From Pseudisothecium myosuroides (Eukaryota; Streptophyta; Bryopsida; Hypnales; Lembophyllaceae): DNA of 64,000 bases. The translations under genes and the position numbers were made by a program. Of this stretch, positions 11,963 through 23,843 are shown piece by piece (positions within the stretch are counted from its first letter, which is position 1; each line of letters begins with the position of its first letter). Under the pieces are notes generated by a model. The model did not search any database and was not told the origin of the DNA. It was given only the letters and a program-made list of their open reading frames with translations. Location of the stretch: positions 13,640,001 through 13,704,000 of the forward strand of contig OX637293.1 of assembly GCA_951799445.1 (NCBI GenBank), in the 5' to 3' direction.

Positions 11963-14452
11963 ATGGCTAGCACAGGAAACACCAATGGGTCAGTTCCCAT
12001 TTCAGCTGCTGCTCGAAATGCCGGGGCAGTGAGAAAGGCTGCTCTAGACAAGAATCGGAAGCGCAGAGGTACTATACATCGAAAACGATTGCACGTGCTG
12101 AATAGTGCAAATCACCTTGCATTTAAAGGGTGGGACGAGGAGCCCGAACCATGGACATTACAAACCTGCGAAGATTACATTGAATGGTGCCACATCGACA
12201 AGTTATTTCCAGCATGGCGGCATTATCAAAACCGGCACACAAACAAGGCAAACTTGAAGTACTGTGAAAGTCCAGCTTTCCTTCAGAGATGCTTCGAGTT
12301 GTGGCAAGTCCTTTACAAAACCGCCTTCGTGGAAAGAAATGAAGTCCCGCTCTTCCTTGCGAGAGGAGCATATGCTGAGGTGTCACTAAACAAAGAGGTT
12401 GATTGGAGCACGGTCAAGGAAAGTACGTACATTACACGTCCAGAAAACGGTTCCATACCTAAAGGTGTTTTGACTTTTCCAGAGGGTGGACTTGGACCTA
12501 TTCGAAGTACTCCTAAGAATCAACCCCCTGTTCAAATTGAGAGCGCGGAATCCGAAGAGGATGACGATTCGGATGGTACGCGTCTTCCCAGGACAACACG
12601 AGTTGTTGAGGAGTTTTTAGCCCCCATTAACATTCAAAATGGAAGTACAAAGGCAGGGGAAACCTCGCGAGGACGTCATGACAGACCAGCACCAAGGGTG
12701 CGACGTTCAATCAATCGAATTGGAACTGCATCGGTCTCTATGGCGGTTTCAAGACCAGCTGCACCACCACCACATGCGAGCAACGTCTTCGATTTTAGCC
12801 AAGACGAAGACATGGCGACGGAACGAACCGTCCACGTTCTTCTTCCGCAATCTCGAGTACAACCAATTGACGACGTGATGACCTTGGCAAAGGCCCTAGA
12901 CTTCTTGAAGACGAAGGATGCCACCATAGCTTCTCTAGAATCTGATGTGAGCAAACTGCGGTCCGAGTGTGAACACAAGAAGGTCCTCATTTCACAACAG
13001 TCTGTAGAACTACAGCGCCTTCGAGACAAAGAGCGGGAGACTTTCAGTTTGTCGGATATGGATGACACCTTCATTGACCACGATCCACTGCAGCTGGAGA
13101 AGGTAGTAGGGGACTTGACCAGTGACATCCTTCACCGTTCTCCTCCTTCCAAGCGTATCAGGCGTGCTTCATTAATTCCAAGTGCACTTCCTACTGCCAC
13201 CATGATAGATACTACAAATGACACGACTGATCTCCATGGCACCCAAGATTCACTCTCTTTTCCAGCAGTACTACATTCCACACCGTTGGATAAGGATAAG
13301 AAACTTCTTAAGGATAATGGATTGCTTAGAAAGCGTTTGGCTAAGCTGCTGGCAACATACTATCATTGGAAGGTTGCGTGCATTTTAACCGTGGACCGAT
13401 CTCAACAAATCGCAGTGGAATTGGATAAAGTTTCGAAGAACTTTCATGCAAATGCACAGAAACGAGAGAACGGGCTCACATCGTGGGCATTGGTGGAAGA
13501 CATGTTTCCCAATGACATGCCCATGATGGCCGCGCCAGCAAAAAATCTAATCGATTGGGCGCAAAACGGTTGGGACCACGGAAATCAAATGTCCTCCCAC
13601 GACGACATCGAAGGGCGAACGTTGCTTTGGCCGAAGCCTGCTTCTTTTGTCTTGGACCAAACCATGTGTCCTATATGTCAAAACCAATTTGGACCTGAAG
13701 GCGGTTGGGCTCTTGGATCCTGTGCCCATGTCTACCACCCTCAATGCCTCATCACGCAATGTTTGATTAGACGATGTTGCGTTCTCTGCTCAGCACCATT
13801 CCATGATCGTCTGTATGCCATGTTCAATTTGATGACTTACATGCCACCTTCTTGGGAACATAGCGTTGACACAACGGCAAAGCGGAGCTTATGGGGTCGA
13901 GACTTGGTTTGGAGTTGGCGATTGGCCCAACATGACCAAGAAAAGGGACAACCTAGCGCTCAGTTGAATTGGGAAACTGACCCGGCCGAAATTGTTCAAG
14001 TTGCACCAAGGCTGATGGGAAAAGGCCCACAAAATGAAGGAAGGAGGGCATTCTTCTTCCAATGCCTTGGTGGATATTTTGATAAGAGTTCTTCCACCTT
14101 CAAGTGGGGTCCTCATCCTGAAGGGCACCGTTGGAATTTCCAAGGGGAGAGGACGGCCAATAACGATGAAAATGCCTCGTTAGAAGAGTTGAATGATGCG
14201 CAGTACATGGACTCCACGTATGGACCTTATTACTTGAGTCAAGCACTAGACTATTTGTTGGAAGTACACTCTCCGGGGACAACAAGGACCCTCCAAGCTC
14301 TCAAAGACTCCAATGTCTTGGAATCCATTTTGAATGCGGACGGACCAGCTTCACGAACTCATGCCAGGAGGAAGCTTGGGGTTGGAGAGTCATCCAACTA
14401 CGAACGTGGTGAAGGAAGTGGTACTCGAAATGACCCGAATGTTATTGTCTAA
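11963..14452 (+). CDS. CHIDKLFP-domain protein with coiled coil and RING-H2 finger (transposon cargo)
   Basis: 829 residues from ATG 11963; the frame is open further upstream but without an ATG. Residues about 20-165 hold a basic stretch (KNRKRRGTIHRKR) and a domain shared with two other genes of the element (FKGW, CHIDKLFP, RCFE, VDWSTVK). About 305-357 form a coiled coil (SLESDVSKLRSECEHKK). About 569-612 form a RING-H2-like finger: CPIC, then CAHVYH, PQC and CCVLC, giving C-x2-C, C-x-H-x2-H-x2-C and C-x2-C. RING-H2 fingers usually act as ubiquitin E3 ligases; that activity here is inference. The final 190 residues are unassigned. The frame is intact and is preceded by a GC island and TATA box. 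Confidence 0.85.
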   Translation: MASTGNTNGSVPISAAARNAGAVRKAALDKNRKRRGTIHRKRLHVLNSANHLAFKGWDEEPEPWTLQTCEDYIEWCHIDKLFPAWRHYQNRHTNKANLKYCESPAFLQRCFELWQVLYKTAFVERNEVPLFLARGAYAEVSLNKEVDWSTVKESTYITRPENGSIPKGVLTFPEGGLGPIRSTPKNQPPVQIESAESEEDDDSDGTRLPRTTRVVEEFLAPINIQNGSTKAGETSRGRHDRPAPRVRRSINRIGTASVSMAVSRPAAPPPHASNVFDFSQDEDMATERTVHVLLPQSRVQPIDDVMTLAKALDFLKTKDATIASLESDVSKLRSECEHKKVLISQQSVELQRLRDKERETFSLSDMDDTFIDHDPLQLEKVVGDLTSDILHRSPPSKRIRRASLIPSALPTATMIDTTNDTTDLHGTQDSLSFPAVLHSTPLDKDKKLLKDNGLLRKRLAKLLATYYHWKVACILTVDRSQQIAVELDKVSKNFHANAQKRENGLTSWALVEDMFPNDMPMMAAPAKNLIDWAQNGWDHGNQMSSHDDIEGRTLLWPKPASFVLDQTMCPICQNQFGPEGGWALGSCAHVYHPQCLITQCLIRRCCVLCSAPFHDRLYAMFNLMTYMPPSWEHSVDTTAKRSLWGRDLVWSWRLAQHDQEKGQPSAQLNWETDPAEIVQVAPRLMGKGPQNEGRRAFFFQCLGGYFDKSSSTFKWGPHPEGHRWNFQGERTANNDENASLEELNDAQYMDSTYGPYYLSQALDYLLEVHSPGTTRTLQALKDSNVLESILNADGPASRTHARRKLGVGESSNYERGEGSGTRNDPNVIV

Positions 14453-17400
14453 GCATTTTCATTCTCTGGTTGCATTGACGTCGCTTCTCGTAATAGTATA
14501 AATTATGATAGGCCCCCAGCATGTGGTCATAGCATATCCACCTATCCACGCTTGTTAGGTCGAGCTTTATTTTGTAATTTTGTTTTATCTCGGAAAATAG
14601 TCTTCTAAAGCTTCAAAGTTCAAACTGTAGTGATGTACTGCAATTTTATATTGCTTTTATTTTGATTATATATTACAATATTTTTTTGTACCGGAATTTG
14701 AGTGTTTACCATCAATATTACTATACGTTGCTCACTTGCTATTTAAAAAATGAATTGTTTAAATCATCTGACCATTGATTTGAGGTTCACGTTGATTTTG
14801 CATTTCCTTCTGCTGCTCTGCATGAACGGATAAAGTACAAAAGGAGAGTTCTGGTGTAATCTACCAATGGTTATGTTACTTGAACTTCACATAAGAATGT
14901 GATACCATTCCAAATAAGTAAACCTCTAAAGGACCTTAGCCCTTCTTCCACGAAAATACACTAGGAATTGCCATTTCTAATTTTCTATTTGTAAAATTGA
15001 AAGTTCTCAAAAGTATTCTCTGTCAATGTCTCACCATGAGGATGAAATATCCAAAAAGGCAAAAAAAATGAACTGTGCAAAGGAAAAAAAAATAGAATCC
15101 TAACCACAAAAATAGGTTAATATTTGACAAATTGCCAATTACAATCTCACCATTGGAATTATTTATACCTTAATCCATCTTCGAGCTTCTGATATTTTCA
15201 TTTTCTATTCATTATTGAAACAACTTCTCCTTCATAATTTTGTAACCCCTAAAGGACCGAGGCATTTTTTCTGCGAAAATCAAATGAAAACTACCAATTC
15301 AGTTTCTAAGAGTATAAAATTATTTCAATAGATTTTTTTTAGCATCTAACCGTAGGCTCTAAGTCCTTTAACACCTAACTAGTATGCAGAAGTATGGAGA
15401 AAAATTTCAAAATTCTTGATCACATGCATTGCAAGATATTTGCGTTTAAACTTGAAAGTGGAAAACATAAGTTCTTCAACACATTGCGGCGGTAGATTTC
15501 TTGACTTTTAACATTTTTGAATTAAAATATTTGGACTATGGATTTTGAACTTTAAATCTAGAATTCATTTTAGAGTGACAAGAAAAAAAATTCTAGATAA
15601 ATTCATTTTCAATCTTAAAGAAATTGTTAAATAGAAGTAGGTACAAGATTATGGAAAAATCTAGAATCTTTTTATCTTTTAGGATGAAATGAAATGCACT
15701 GATTCCAATGATAAGATTGTTCTAACAAATAAAGTAAACCATGCAAAATTTATTTATTTGCAGAATTTTCCAAATTGCATTCAGAATAAAATAAATGATT
15801 CCTACAAGTCATTTTCTTCAAGAAAATGCTGTAAGCCTGTAACTGCCCCCCCCAAAAAAGGATGTCCATACCTTTCTCATAACAAATCCAAATGAAATGA
15901 ATCAAAACTTTCCATATAGATAAAAACATAATCTATAAAAAAAGAAAAAAAGAAAAAAAATGTTGGAAAAAATGTTGTTGCCCATTTGTCCCCCGTCCCC
16001 AATTGTGAGCTTGTTTGGTCATAACTCTTGTACAAAAGCACCAATTCTGGAAAAAAAAATTATATTCCTACAAAGCTTATTAGTTTTTCTATTTTCAAAA
16101 AACTTCTAAAAAATTATGACAAAAATTCAGCCGGTAGTAACTTGACCAAAATCCTATTTCGCCATTTGTTTCTTGAAGGGACAATGGACCACTGGGGGAG
16201 GTTGTAATGAGTGAAAATTAAATGAATTTAAGTGAAAATTTCTTTTGTGCTCTTTGAAGTGAAGTCTTGACCATTAAAAATTAGAAATTCAAAATGGGTA
16301 GTGCAAATCATCAAAGATGTGAATGTTCAAACTTTGAATACCTAAAAAGCCATTGTCCCTTCAGTGGACAAATAGGATTTACAACAGGTACATACAAGCT
16401 ACAAATTTTGCTTGATTTTATGAACCTTCTTTTCCAAATAAAAAAGTTGATTAGCGTTGTGGAAATATAAAATTCATTTCAATCTGTGGGCGAGAACAAA
16501 ATTTATGCCCGAATAACCTCAAAATAGGGGAGACAGGGTAGCAAACATATTTATTGCTAAACTTTTTACGGATCTAGTTTTCCTTTAAATTTTTTTTAAA
16601 AAAATTTCCAAAGCTCAAAAATGTTTCATTCAGATTTGTCATGAGAATGTTCTGGTCTTTCGAACAATTTTGTTTCTTCCAGGCAACTAGAATTTAGAGC
16701 GTGCACTTGAAAAAAAAATAGTAGGATTCATTTCTAAATGCATTTTTTGCATTTAAATAAAAAAGGGGCCATAAAATTTAAGGTGCTTGCTAAAAGAATG
16801 TCACCATTGGTATTAGTGCATTTTTATTCCATCTAAAAAATTATAATATTTTAGATTTTCCTTCTTGCTCATATCTAATTACCTACTTCTATTAAACAAA
16901 TTTTTGAATAATGAAAAACAAGTTCCCGGGAATTTTTTTGGAGTATAATAAACTCAGTTCCTCATTATAAAGATTTAAAGCCCTCCCACTTTGTACTCCT
17001 GGAAATTTAAGTTTAAAATGATCAAAATTAGGAAATGAAGCCCCGCGCCTCCGCAATGTGCTAAAAAATTCAATTTTTGCACTTCAAACGCAAATATGTT
17101 GCAATTGGTGTGGTTTTAGATTCTGTATTCTATCGACGCATTTCCATACTAGTTAGGTATAAGATCCTACGGTTCGATGTGGAAAAAATAAATTTTAAAT
17201 TTCTTGAATTTTGCGTTAAATTTGACAAATGACACTTTGAAGTTATTGTTTACACTAAAAAGACCTTTTGTTGCAAGGGATTTAGAATCTATTCAAACAG
17301 GGTGCATAAAATCAGATTTCATCACTTCAAATGCTAATATCTTGCAATGCATTGGATAGAAGTTTTGGAAATGGTACATTGTTACCCACACGTTTTATTA

Positions 17401-19046
17401 CTAGTCTTCTGGAAAACCCTACTGTGAAGTAGGCACAACAACCCTTTTTTAAACTTTTGTACTTTCTGAAAGAAAAATGGTAGTTGGATAAAGTTTCTTG
17501 ATTTAAATCAACATGGCGGAGAGTAGAATCTACAGTGTTAGGGGGAACAAATTGGAAAGATAGAAAATTTCATTCTTTTTAAAATTGTTAAGGGCATATT
17601 GAGACAAGATAGAGGAAAAAAATCATATTCCCGTAGAACTATAGGGTTCTTCTATTTTTAATTAAGTATTACCAAAAGCATGACAAAATTGAAGACTCTA
17701 CGTACTTGTCCGGATTTCCATTTGGGGGTCCGCATTCCTATGACGGTGGACATTGGACCATTTTGTTCCAAAAAACTCTAAGCATGCTTTTCCAAAAAAT
17801 AACATTGAAATTCTATTGTGCATGCCATTTTTACAATTTTGGTGAATATATTTTTGATAGGTGAATTCCTGAAGTCATTAAGGCTCCAAACCATTCAAAA
17901 ATCGCAATTGGCATTGCTTTCCCCCTTTTGACAAAAAAATTTAGAATTCGTGTGTTTGGCATATTTAATTGTAGGATCTATCTAGGCAATAGTACAAAAA
18001 AATTAAATATAGAATGAACCTTGATCAATTACATTTACAGGCTTCTAATCATTTGCCGGTTAGAGAATTCCCACTGTGGACAACAAACTTCTATTTCTTC
18101 AAGTTCAAGAATTGGATTTATAGTCTATAATTACTACTTCTTTTTCAATTTCAAGTGCCTATTAATTCCTAAAGAACCATTGTCCCTTCAGGGAACAAAT
18201 GCATTTTTGGGCAGGTACCTACGGGGAGAAATTTTATCGTGATTTCTTGGAAAAAGAATTTGAGATAGAAAAATTGATAAGTTTTGTGGAATTGTCACTT
18301 TTTCCAAAATCGGTGCCTGCGAACTAAATTTATGACCAAATAAGCTCAAAATAGGGGCCGGTGGCCGACGGGAGCCCGGGCAGCAAAACATAAGTAGACA
18401 AAAATTTTAAATTTCTATTTTTTTATTTTTTGGCTTATAGGATATATTTTTGTCTACCTTAAAAACTTTGATTCATTTCATTTGGATTTGTAATGACAAA
18501 GTTATAGACATTCTTGTTTTTTGGGCAGTTAGAGAATCTTCTTGAAAAAAATTACTCGTATGATTCATTTTTTAATGCAATTTTTGCAATTTAAAAGAAA
18601 AAAATTTCCATGCTCTGATTTATTTGCTAGAATAATCTCAGCATTGAGATTAGTGCATTTTAATTCCATTTAAAATATATTAAAATTTTAGATTTCCCCT
18701 CTATCTCGTACCCACTTCTATTTAGCAATTTTCTTAAGAATGATAATTAAGTTTTTTTGAATTTTTCTTTTTTCCTAGACTCTCGTCTCAATTCTCCACT
18801 ATAAATATTTAAAGCTCAAAACTAGTTAGTGAAAAAATTTTGAGTTCAAAATGTTCAAAGTAAAAAGATGTAGTCCCGCAATGTGTTGAAAAACTTGTTT
18901 TTTTCACTTTCAACGTTCATATCTTGCAATTTTTGCCGTCCAAAATTCTGAATTTTTTTCCACACCTGTTTATACTAGTTAGGTGTAAGATCCTACGGTT
19001 AGATTTGGAAAAAAAAAATTCAATTTTTCTGACTCTTAGCTATAGA
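14453..19046. other. AT-rich spacer of diverged repeats
   Basis: No gene seen. About 16340..17190 and 18160..19020 are diverged direct copies of one another: both pass through a CCATTGTCCCTTCAG block and end with AAGATCCTACGGTT. Around 15300..15700 and 22150..22450 there are inverted relatives. Strings of the type AACCCCTAAAGG (near 15245, 18168) mark likely ends of TTAA-type repeats. Confidence 0.5.
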
Positions 19047-19232
19047 CACTAGAAGAAAATTGCGTTGGAAATCGTAGTTTTGCGTGGGCTGGAATTTGTT
19101 GAAGCGCACGTTTCCAACGCAGAAATTTGTGTTAAAACGCGTTTTAACACAAATTTCTGCGTTGGAAACGTGGGCTTCAACAAATTCTAGCCCACGCAAA
19201 ACTACGATTTCCAACGCAATTTTCTTCTAGTG
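19047..19232. mobile_element. CACTA-type foldback MITE, 186 bp
   Basis: Nearly the whole element is a palindrome, beginning CACTAGAAGAAAATTGCG and ending in its complement, folding at GCGTTTTAACAC. A 3-bp direct duplication (AGA, 19044..19046 and 19233..19235) flanks it, as expected for CACTA elements. Near-perfect arms imply recent insertion into the older spacer. Confidence 0.85.
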
Positions 19233-19862
19233 AGATATGGCAATTTTGAGTGTTTTTGGCCAAAAGAAAGGGCCTTCGTCCTTTAGGGGTTAATGGGCCA
19301 AGAAATATAAAGTATAAAGTCCGACTTCGTGTACTATACATTGGAAGGATTCCTGAACATGACACAAAATGTATTTATTCTTTTCATACCAAAAGAATTT
19401 TGCTTTCGAATTTAAGTTTTAAAGTTATCCATGTATCAGACTCATTTGAAAATTCATGGAGCATATTACATTATGGGCAATTGTAAGACGTATGGGAGAA
19501 AACATCATATGCAAATTGACTGCCATCAGCTACCTATGTAACAATTCATATATTATATACAACATCATATTTGCAAAAATCATATTCAATTCATGATTCA
19601 TAGTACCTTCTACACTTCTACCAAAAGACTATACATGAAAATTCATAGAATCTAAGAAGTTCTAAGACCCAATGTTGTTATAGTATTTCTACACTTCTAC
19701 ATAAGGAAACCCACAAATTTAATCTTCTTGTACGCACTGTATCAAGCGGAACCACAATGTACACGCTTATATATGCCAAAATTTGAGATTTACGTACATA
19801 GTCACAATAGACAAGTGTCATCCAACAAAATTGTGTTCACAACGTTTCTTTGTCATGTGTTC

Positions 19863-21353
19863 CTAAGTTGCTTTTCTGCGTGGGAGGAAGTCACTCCACA
19901 TAGGCTCCGGGCCTATTTCCTCTAATTCTGGACCGGTCTTTCCTTCGGTATCCTTATACCACCTGTACCACTTGAAACGATAATCATTCTCGGCCTTTAG
20001 ATCAAGAAGCTCATTGGCCAATAAATGTACTCTCTGGTCACGCAACTGTACGCACTTTTGAAGCATTGCTAATTCCTCAGGATTACAACCATACCCAGAG
20101 GCTGCAGCCTCAGCATCCACGTTCGGGATGTCATGGACGGCGGCATCAAAATATTCTTTCTCTTTCTCTTTTATTTCAAGATTTAAGCTTCGCTTCTTGT
20201 TCTCTACTTGACGACGTCTGTGTTGAAGGGTTTCTAGTTTAGATTGCCATAAAAGATAGATGTCCACTGTGAACTCTTTTCCACTTTCAAGTTGTTTGAC
20301 ATACAAATCTCTATTTCTCTTCAATTCCACAAAATCCTTCTCATTTTGTTCAACGATGTTCACCAAAGCCTTCACTCGTTGCTTCAACACATCCACGGCG
20401 GTCGGATTCGCTTCACGCGCCTTTAAATTCTTCAATTGCTCAGTCTTGGCACGCAGAGCAAACCTTGTACTATCAATTTTTGCAATCAACAAAGTTCTAT
20501 CATCTTCTAAATCGCTTTCACTACCACTCTGCAGCTGCTCTTGCAAAGAGGGGTTTGTTTGTACAGCCTGGGCCACATCTTCCATGACTTCATCAGAGCA
20601 AGGGGGAACTACGATGGGATCTTCGACCCTTTTCCTCTTCTGGTGAACTCCCAAGTCGCCCTTGTCTAGTTCTTTCATGACGACATCTTCATCGTCACTA
20701 TGGAAAGAGTAGCCATCATACTCATGTGTGTGCTCATCTGAGCTAGAAGTAGCTGACCACTGTACCAAATCATCCGGAACAAATGACTTTCCACGCTTCA
20801 CGGAGGTCAACATCTTTGTCAAATCAATTGGTTTGTCTCCCGCCAAAATTGATGCGTTCTCTGGATGCACTCCAATGGGGATTTCCTTTAGTGTTGTCCA
20901 ATCCACCTTCTTCTTCAATATAAGTTCAGCATACACCATTCTCACAAGATAGAAACAGAAATTATCGTTTCGGTAAGTTTCAGACTCCAAGTACAATTGT
21001 TGCCATACCTCGCAGCATCTAATCATGAAGTCTTGGTCCTTGGAGTGTGCAAGATTTGCTTTGTTCTGCTTCACGTGTTGCTTATGACGACACAGAGGAA
21101 ATAACTTGTCAATGTGGCACCAATCCACATATTTTTGAACCGTTTTGTAACTCCAGGGTTCAGGTTCAGTTCTCCAACCCTTGAAAGCCTTGATCTTAGG
21201 GTTGAGCAAGATGGGCACACGCTTCTTGTGGTTCTTTCCTTTCCGTTTTCGAAGCTTGTCACGAATGGCCTTCTTCTCTAAGGCAGTGAGTGGCTCACTT
21301 TTGGAAGGGGGCGATGGTTCAAGCTCGTTCTCCATAGTGATTACTTTGTACAT
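19863..21353 (-). CDS. CHIDKLFP-domain coiled-coil protein (transposon cargo)
   Basis: 496 residues from the first ATG (21353). A second ATG at 21335 has a better context (A at -3, G at +4) and would give 490. A Lys/Arg-rich N-terminus (RKRKGKNHKKR) leads into the shared domain, residues about 50-165: AFKGWRTEPEPWSY, WCHIDKLFP, NKANL, VYAELILKKKVDWTTLK. An acidic middle follows, then a long Lys/Glu-rich coiled coil (about 275-410). There is no RING finger, unlike the paralogue at 11963. A basic N-terminus with a coiled coil suggests an oligomeric DNA- or chromatin-binding protein, but no known family is recognised. The frame is intact. Its GC island and leader block lie upstream at 21582..21905. 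Confidence 0.85.
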   Translation of the reverse strand: MYKVITMENELEPSPPSKSEPLTALEKKAIRDKLRKRKGKNHKKRVPILLNPKIKAFKGWRTEPEPWSYKTVQKYVDWCHIDKLFPLCRHKQHVKQNKANLAHSKDQDFMIRCCEVWQQLYLESETYRNDNFCFYLVRMVYAELILKKKVDWTTLKEIPIGVHPENASILAGDKPIDLTKMLTSVKRGKSFVPDDLVQWSATSSSDEHTHEYDGYSFHSDDEDVVMKELDKGDLGVHQKRKRVEDPIVVPPCSDEVMEDVAQAVQTNPSLQEQLQSGSESDLEDDRTLLIAKIDSTRFALRAKTEQLKNLKAREANPTAVDVLKQRVKALVNIVEQNEKDFVELKRNRDLYVKQLESGKEFTVDIYLLWQSKLETLQHRRRQVENKKRSLNLEIKEKEKEYFDAAVHDIPNVDAEAAASGYGCNPEELAMLQKCVQLRDQRVHLLANELLDLKAENDYRFKWYRWYKDTEGKTGPELEEIGPEPMWSDFLPRRKAT

Positions 21354-21581
21354 TAAACGCTACTCCAAATACTATGCCAAATGGGGATGCACAAGCACTT
21401 GTTCTACGAGAGGGACACTACAACCCCCTTGACCTTCACATTTACAAAAATACAATCATAAACATTTACAACCACAATCTATTCTAGAAATAATCTCGCG
21501 TAATTTACGGTCTATGCACCGGAATGGAAGAACCCGAGTTGAAGAAGGACAAAATATCCCCCCCCAAACCAGGAATCCCCT

Positions 21582-21616
21582 CACGGGCATGCAGTCAGCC
21601 ACTTCGAGGTGGGTGA
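21582..21616 (-). promoter_or_regulatory. Conserved leader block upstream of the 19863..21353 gene
   Basis: On the gene's strand it reads CACCCACCTCGAAGTGGCTG followed by ACTGCATGCCCGTG. It is almost identical to 26511..26545 before the kinase gene and related to 34913..34950 before the other coiled-coil gene. A G-run and T-run follow in each case. It is probably a core promoter or transcribed leader element. Confidence 0.7.
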
Positions 21617-21629
21617 CAGTCATCGCGCA

Positions 21630-21905
21630 GAGGGGACGACTGACGACCGCCAGTCCAGGAGACTCCTGAAGTACCCGAAGTCGCTATGGGGCGAGTGCGG
21701 GTCCCGCCCAGCCGAAGTCGCCCGATTGGTACCCGTCTGAATGATACCCGAGGTCGTGGGGTGAGTGCGGGTCGGGAGGTACCCGAGGTCGTGGGGCGAT
21801 TGCGGGTCGGGAGGTACACGAGGTCGTTGGGGCGACTGCGGGTCGGGAGGTACGCGAGGTCGCTGGGGCGACTGCGGGTCGGGAGGTACCCGCGGTCTCC
21901 ACTGA
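21630..21905 (-). promoter_or_regulatory. GC-rich motif island 2
   Basis: Several units of GACCCGCAGTCGCCC type, read on the minus strand toward the gene starting at 21353. The distal edge abuts a repeat end (CCTACCTTA, 21906). Confidence 0.75.
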
Positions 21906-22150
21906 TAAGGTAGGAGGTCCTATATTGGAGCATTTAAGGGCTGGAACTGAATTTTGAGGAGGTAAAATATCTTGAAATTTTTTTCAGTCAATTTTCCTTG
22001 AAAAACAGATTGAACTGACATCTAACCCAAGTGGTTTCATATTTTTTCATGCTTTTTTGAATTAGTTAAAAAAATTTGAAGTTGAAATGGCATAGGGCTG
22101 TAAAATGGTGCCCTACCTAAAATGTACACAATCTGTACATTGATGGAGGC
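21906..22150 (-). repeat. TAAGGTAGG-type MITE, truncated copy
   Basis: Starts TAAGGTAGGAGGTCC and matches, in inverted orientation, 57018..57348 (complete) and 43895..44168. The inner end is lost near 22150. Confidence 0.7.
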
Positions 22151-23394
22151 TATGAAAAAAACTTTTCCAGCACATTGCGGGACTAGCTTTTTTATTTTGA
22201 ACATTTTTTACTTATATGTTTTCTATTATAGGCCTATAGGGCTTTGAACTTTAAATCTTAATAGTGAAGAACTCAGTTGAGCCGACTTGAGCGTCTAGAG
22301 AAAGAATATATTCAAGAAAACTTAATTTTAATTCTCCAAAAAAATGTCAAGTACAAGTAGGTATGAGATAGAAGGAAAATCTGAAATATTAAATTCTGAA
22401 ATATAGAATTAAAATGCACTAATACCAATGGTGAGTTGGTGACATTGCTCTAGCAAGCAAAACAAAATATAGGCTTTTCTAGTCCTTACAAAACGTGAAG
22501 TTTTATCTTTCAACATCTTAGGAAAAAAACACGTATGTACTATTACTTGTGCACTTTAGACAATCTGTCGGAAAATGGGTTGAAAACATATATAAAAAAA
22601 TTACACCAATTTTTTTTTTGTATTCACTTGTAAATAACTTGTAAAATTGAAGGTAGTACTGAATGAAAGATAAAACTAATATGCTATTAATTTTTGGAAG
22701 AATTTGAAAATTGTTAATTTCAATGGTGAGAATATTCTAATAAAAAATTAATATCTTTTATTTTCATTTTCATTTCAAAATTTCAAAATCAAGAGCAAAA
22801 GATGACTTCAAATGTTTTTTCTACCTTAAAAAACCGCAATATAAAACTCCTCATAACTCTTACCTCATTATTTGAAATTGAGTGGTTCAATTTTTTGGAG
22901 GTAGGGATCAATCTACAGAATTCCAAATAAATATTTTTTATTCTTACAAAAATTAAATTTTGTTGTCCTGTTTGCCATTGAAATGGAAAAAAAATCTAAC
23001 TTTTGCATTACTTATTGGAATGACACGAAACAAAGCTTCACATGTACATTATGATAAATAGCATCCGTCCTAAAAGTTTCATGCAAAAATTCCAAATTAT
23101 AAAGTCAATAGAGCCTGCCCAAATTCTCAAAAAGCCAAAAGTCGGCTCCTTGGTAGTTTAGGGGTTAATGAAAAAACTTCATGTGTTGCAGTCAGGAATG
23201 CTAAGAACTTAGATGGACAATTTCATTAAAATGCTGGTATTCCAAGTGCCACGGAGATGGTGTGCCATTTTCACCATCTAGGAGAGATATAGATTTAGAA
23301 CAGCTGTTTTGAATTGTTTTCATGCCATTTTAAAATAATATTGCCATTTAAATGAAATTGCCCATTTAGGTCTTGAAGACCTCATTATTATTAT
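22151..23394. other. AT-rich spacer, no gene
   Basis: No coding signal. The first 300 bases are an inverted relative of 18560..18900. A TTTAGGGGTTAA string near 23155 marks another TTAA-type repeat end. Confidence 0.45.
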
Positions 23395-23843
23395 TATACT
23401 ACTAAAATCACAACTCCCTTTGTAATATCACAAATGCTGCCATTAATAATAGGGGCTCATGCTTGGAATGCTATGCATTCGTTGTATCACATATAGTAAA
23501 ATTTTGAAATATTTGAATAGAATGCATGATAATGATTTCAATAAGTCTTTGAAATAATTAATTTTAATATTTTGTAAAAATATTTTCAATCATGCATACA
23601 TAAAAATAATATTTTCACACAATGTTATATTACAGAAATAGAGTAGTAGTTTGCAATCACCTCTGGAATATCACTTTTTCAACTTTTATGAATTTCAAAA
23701 TTCTATTGCTACTACCAAATGATTTGAGAAATTTATTCAATTGAAGCGAATTTGATTTTTTGTTCTGCATTTTATCTAATATATAAAAATTCTAATAAAA
23801 TTCTAATGATGAATGCGTAGCATAGCAAGCGCCAACCGCTAGT
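23395..23843. mobile_element. Helitron-like element, copy 1
   Basis: Begins TATACTACTAAAATCA and ends CCAACCGCTAGT, resembling the A/T-rich start and CTAGT end of plant Helitrons. Near the ends, CTATGCATTCG-type sequence at the start is the inverted partner of GAATGCGTAGCATAGCAAG at the end. There is no coding capacity. It is joined head-to-tail to copy 2. Confidence 0.55.
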
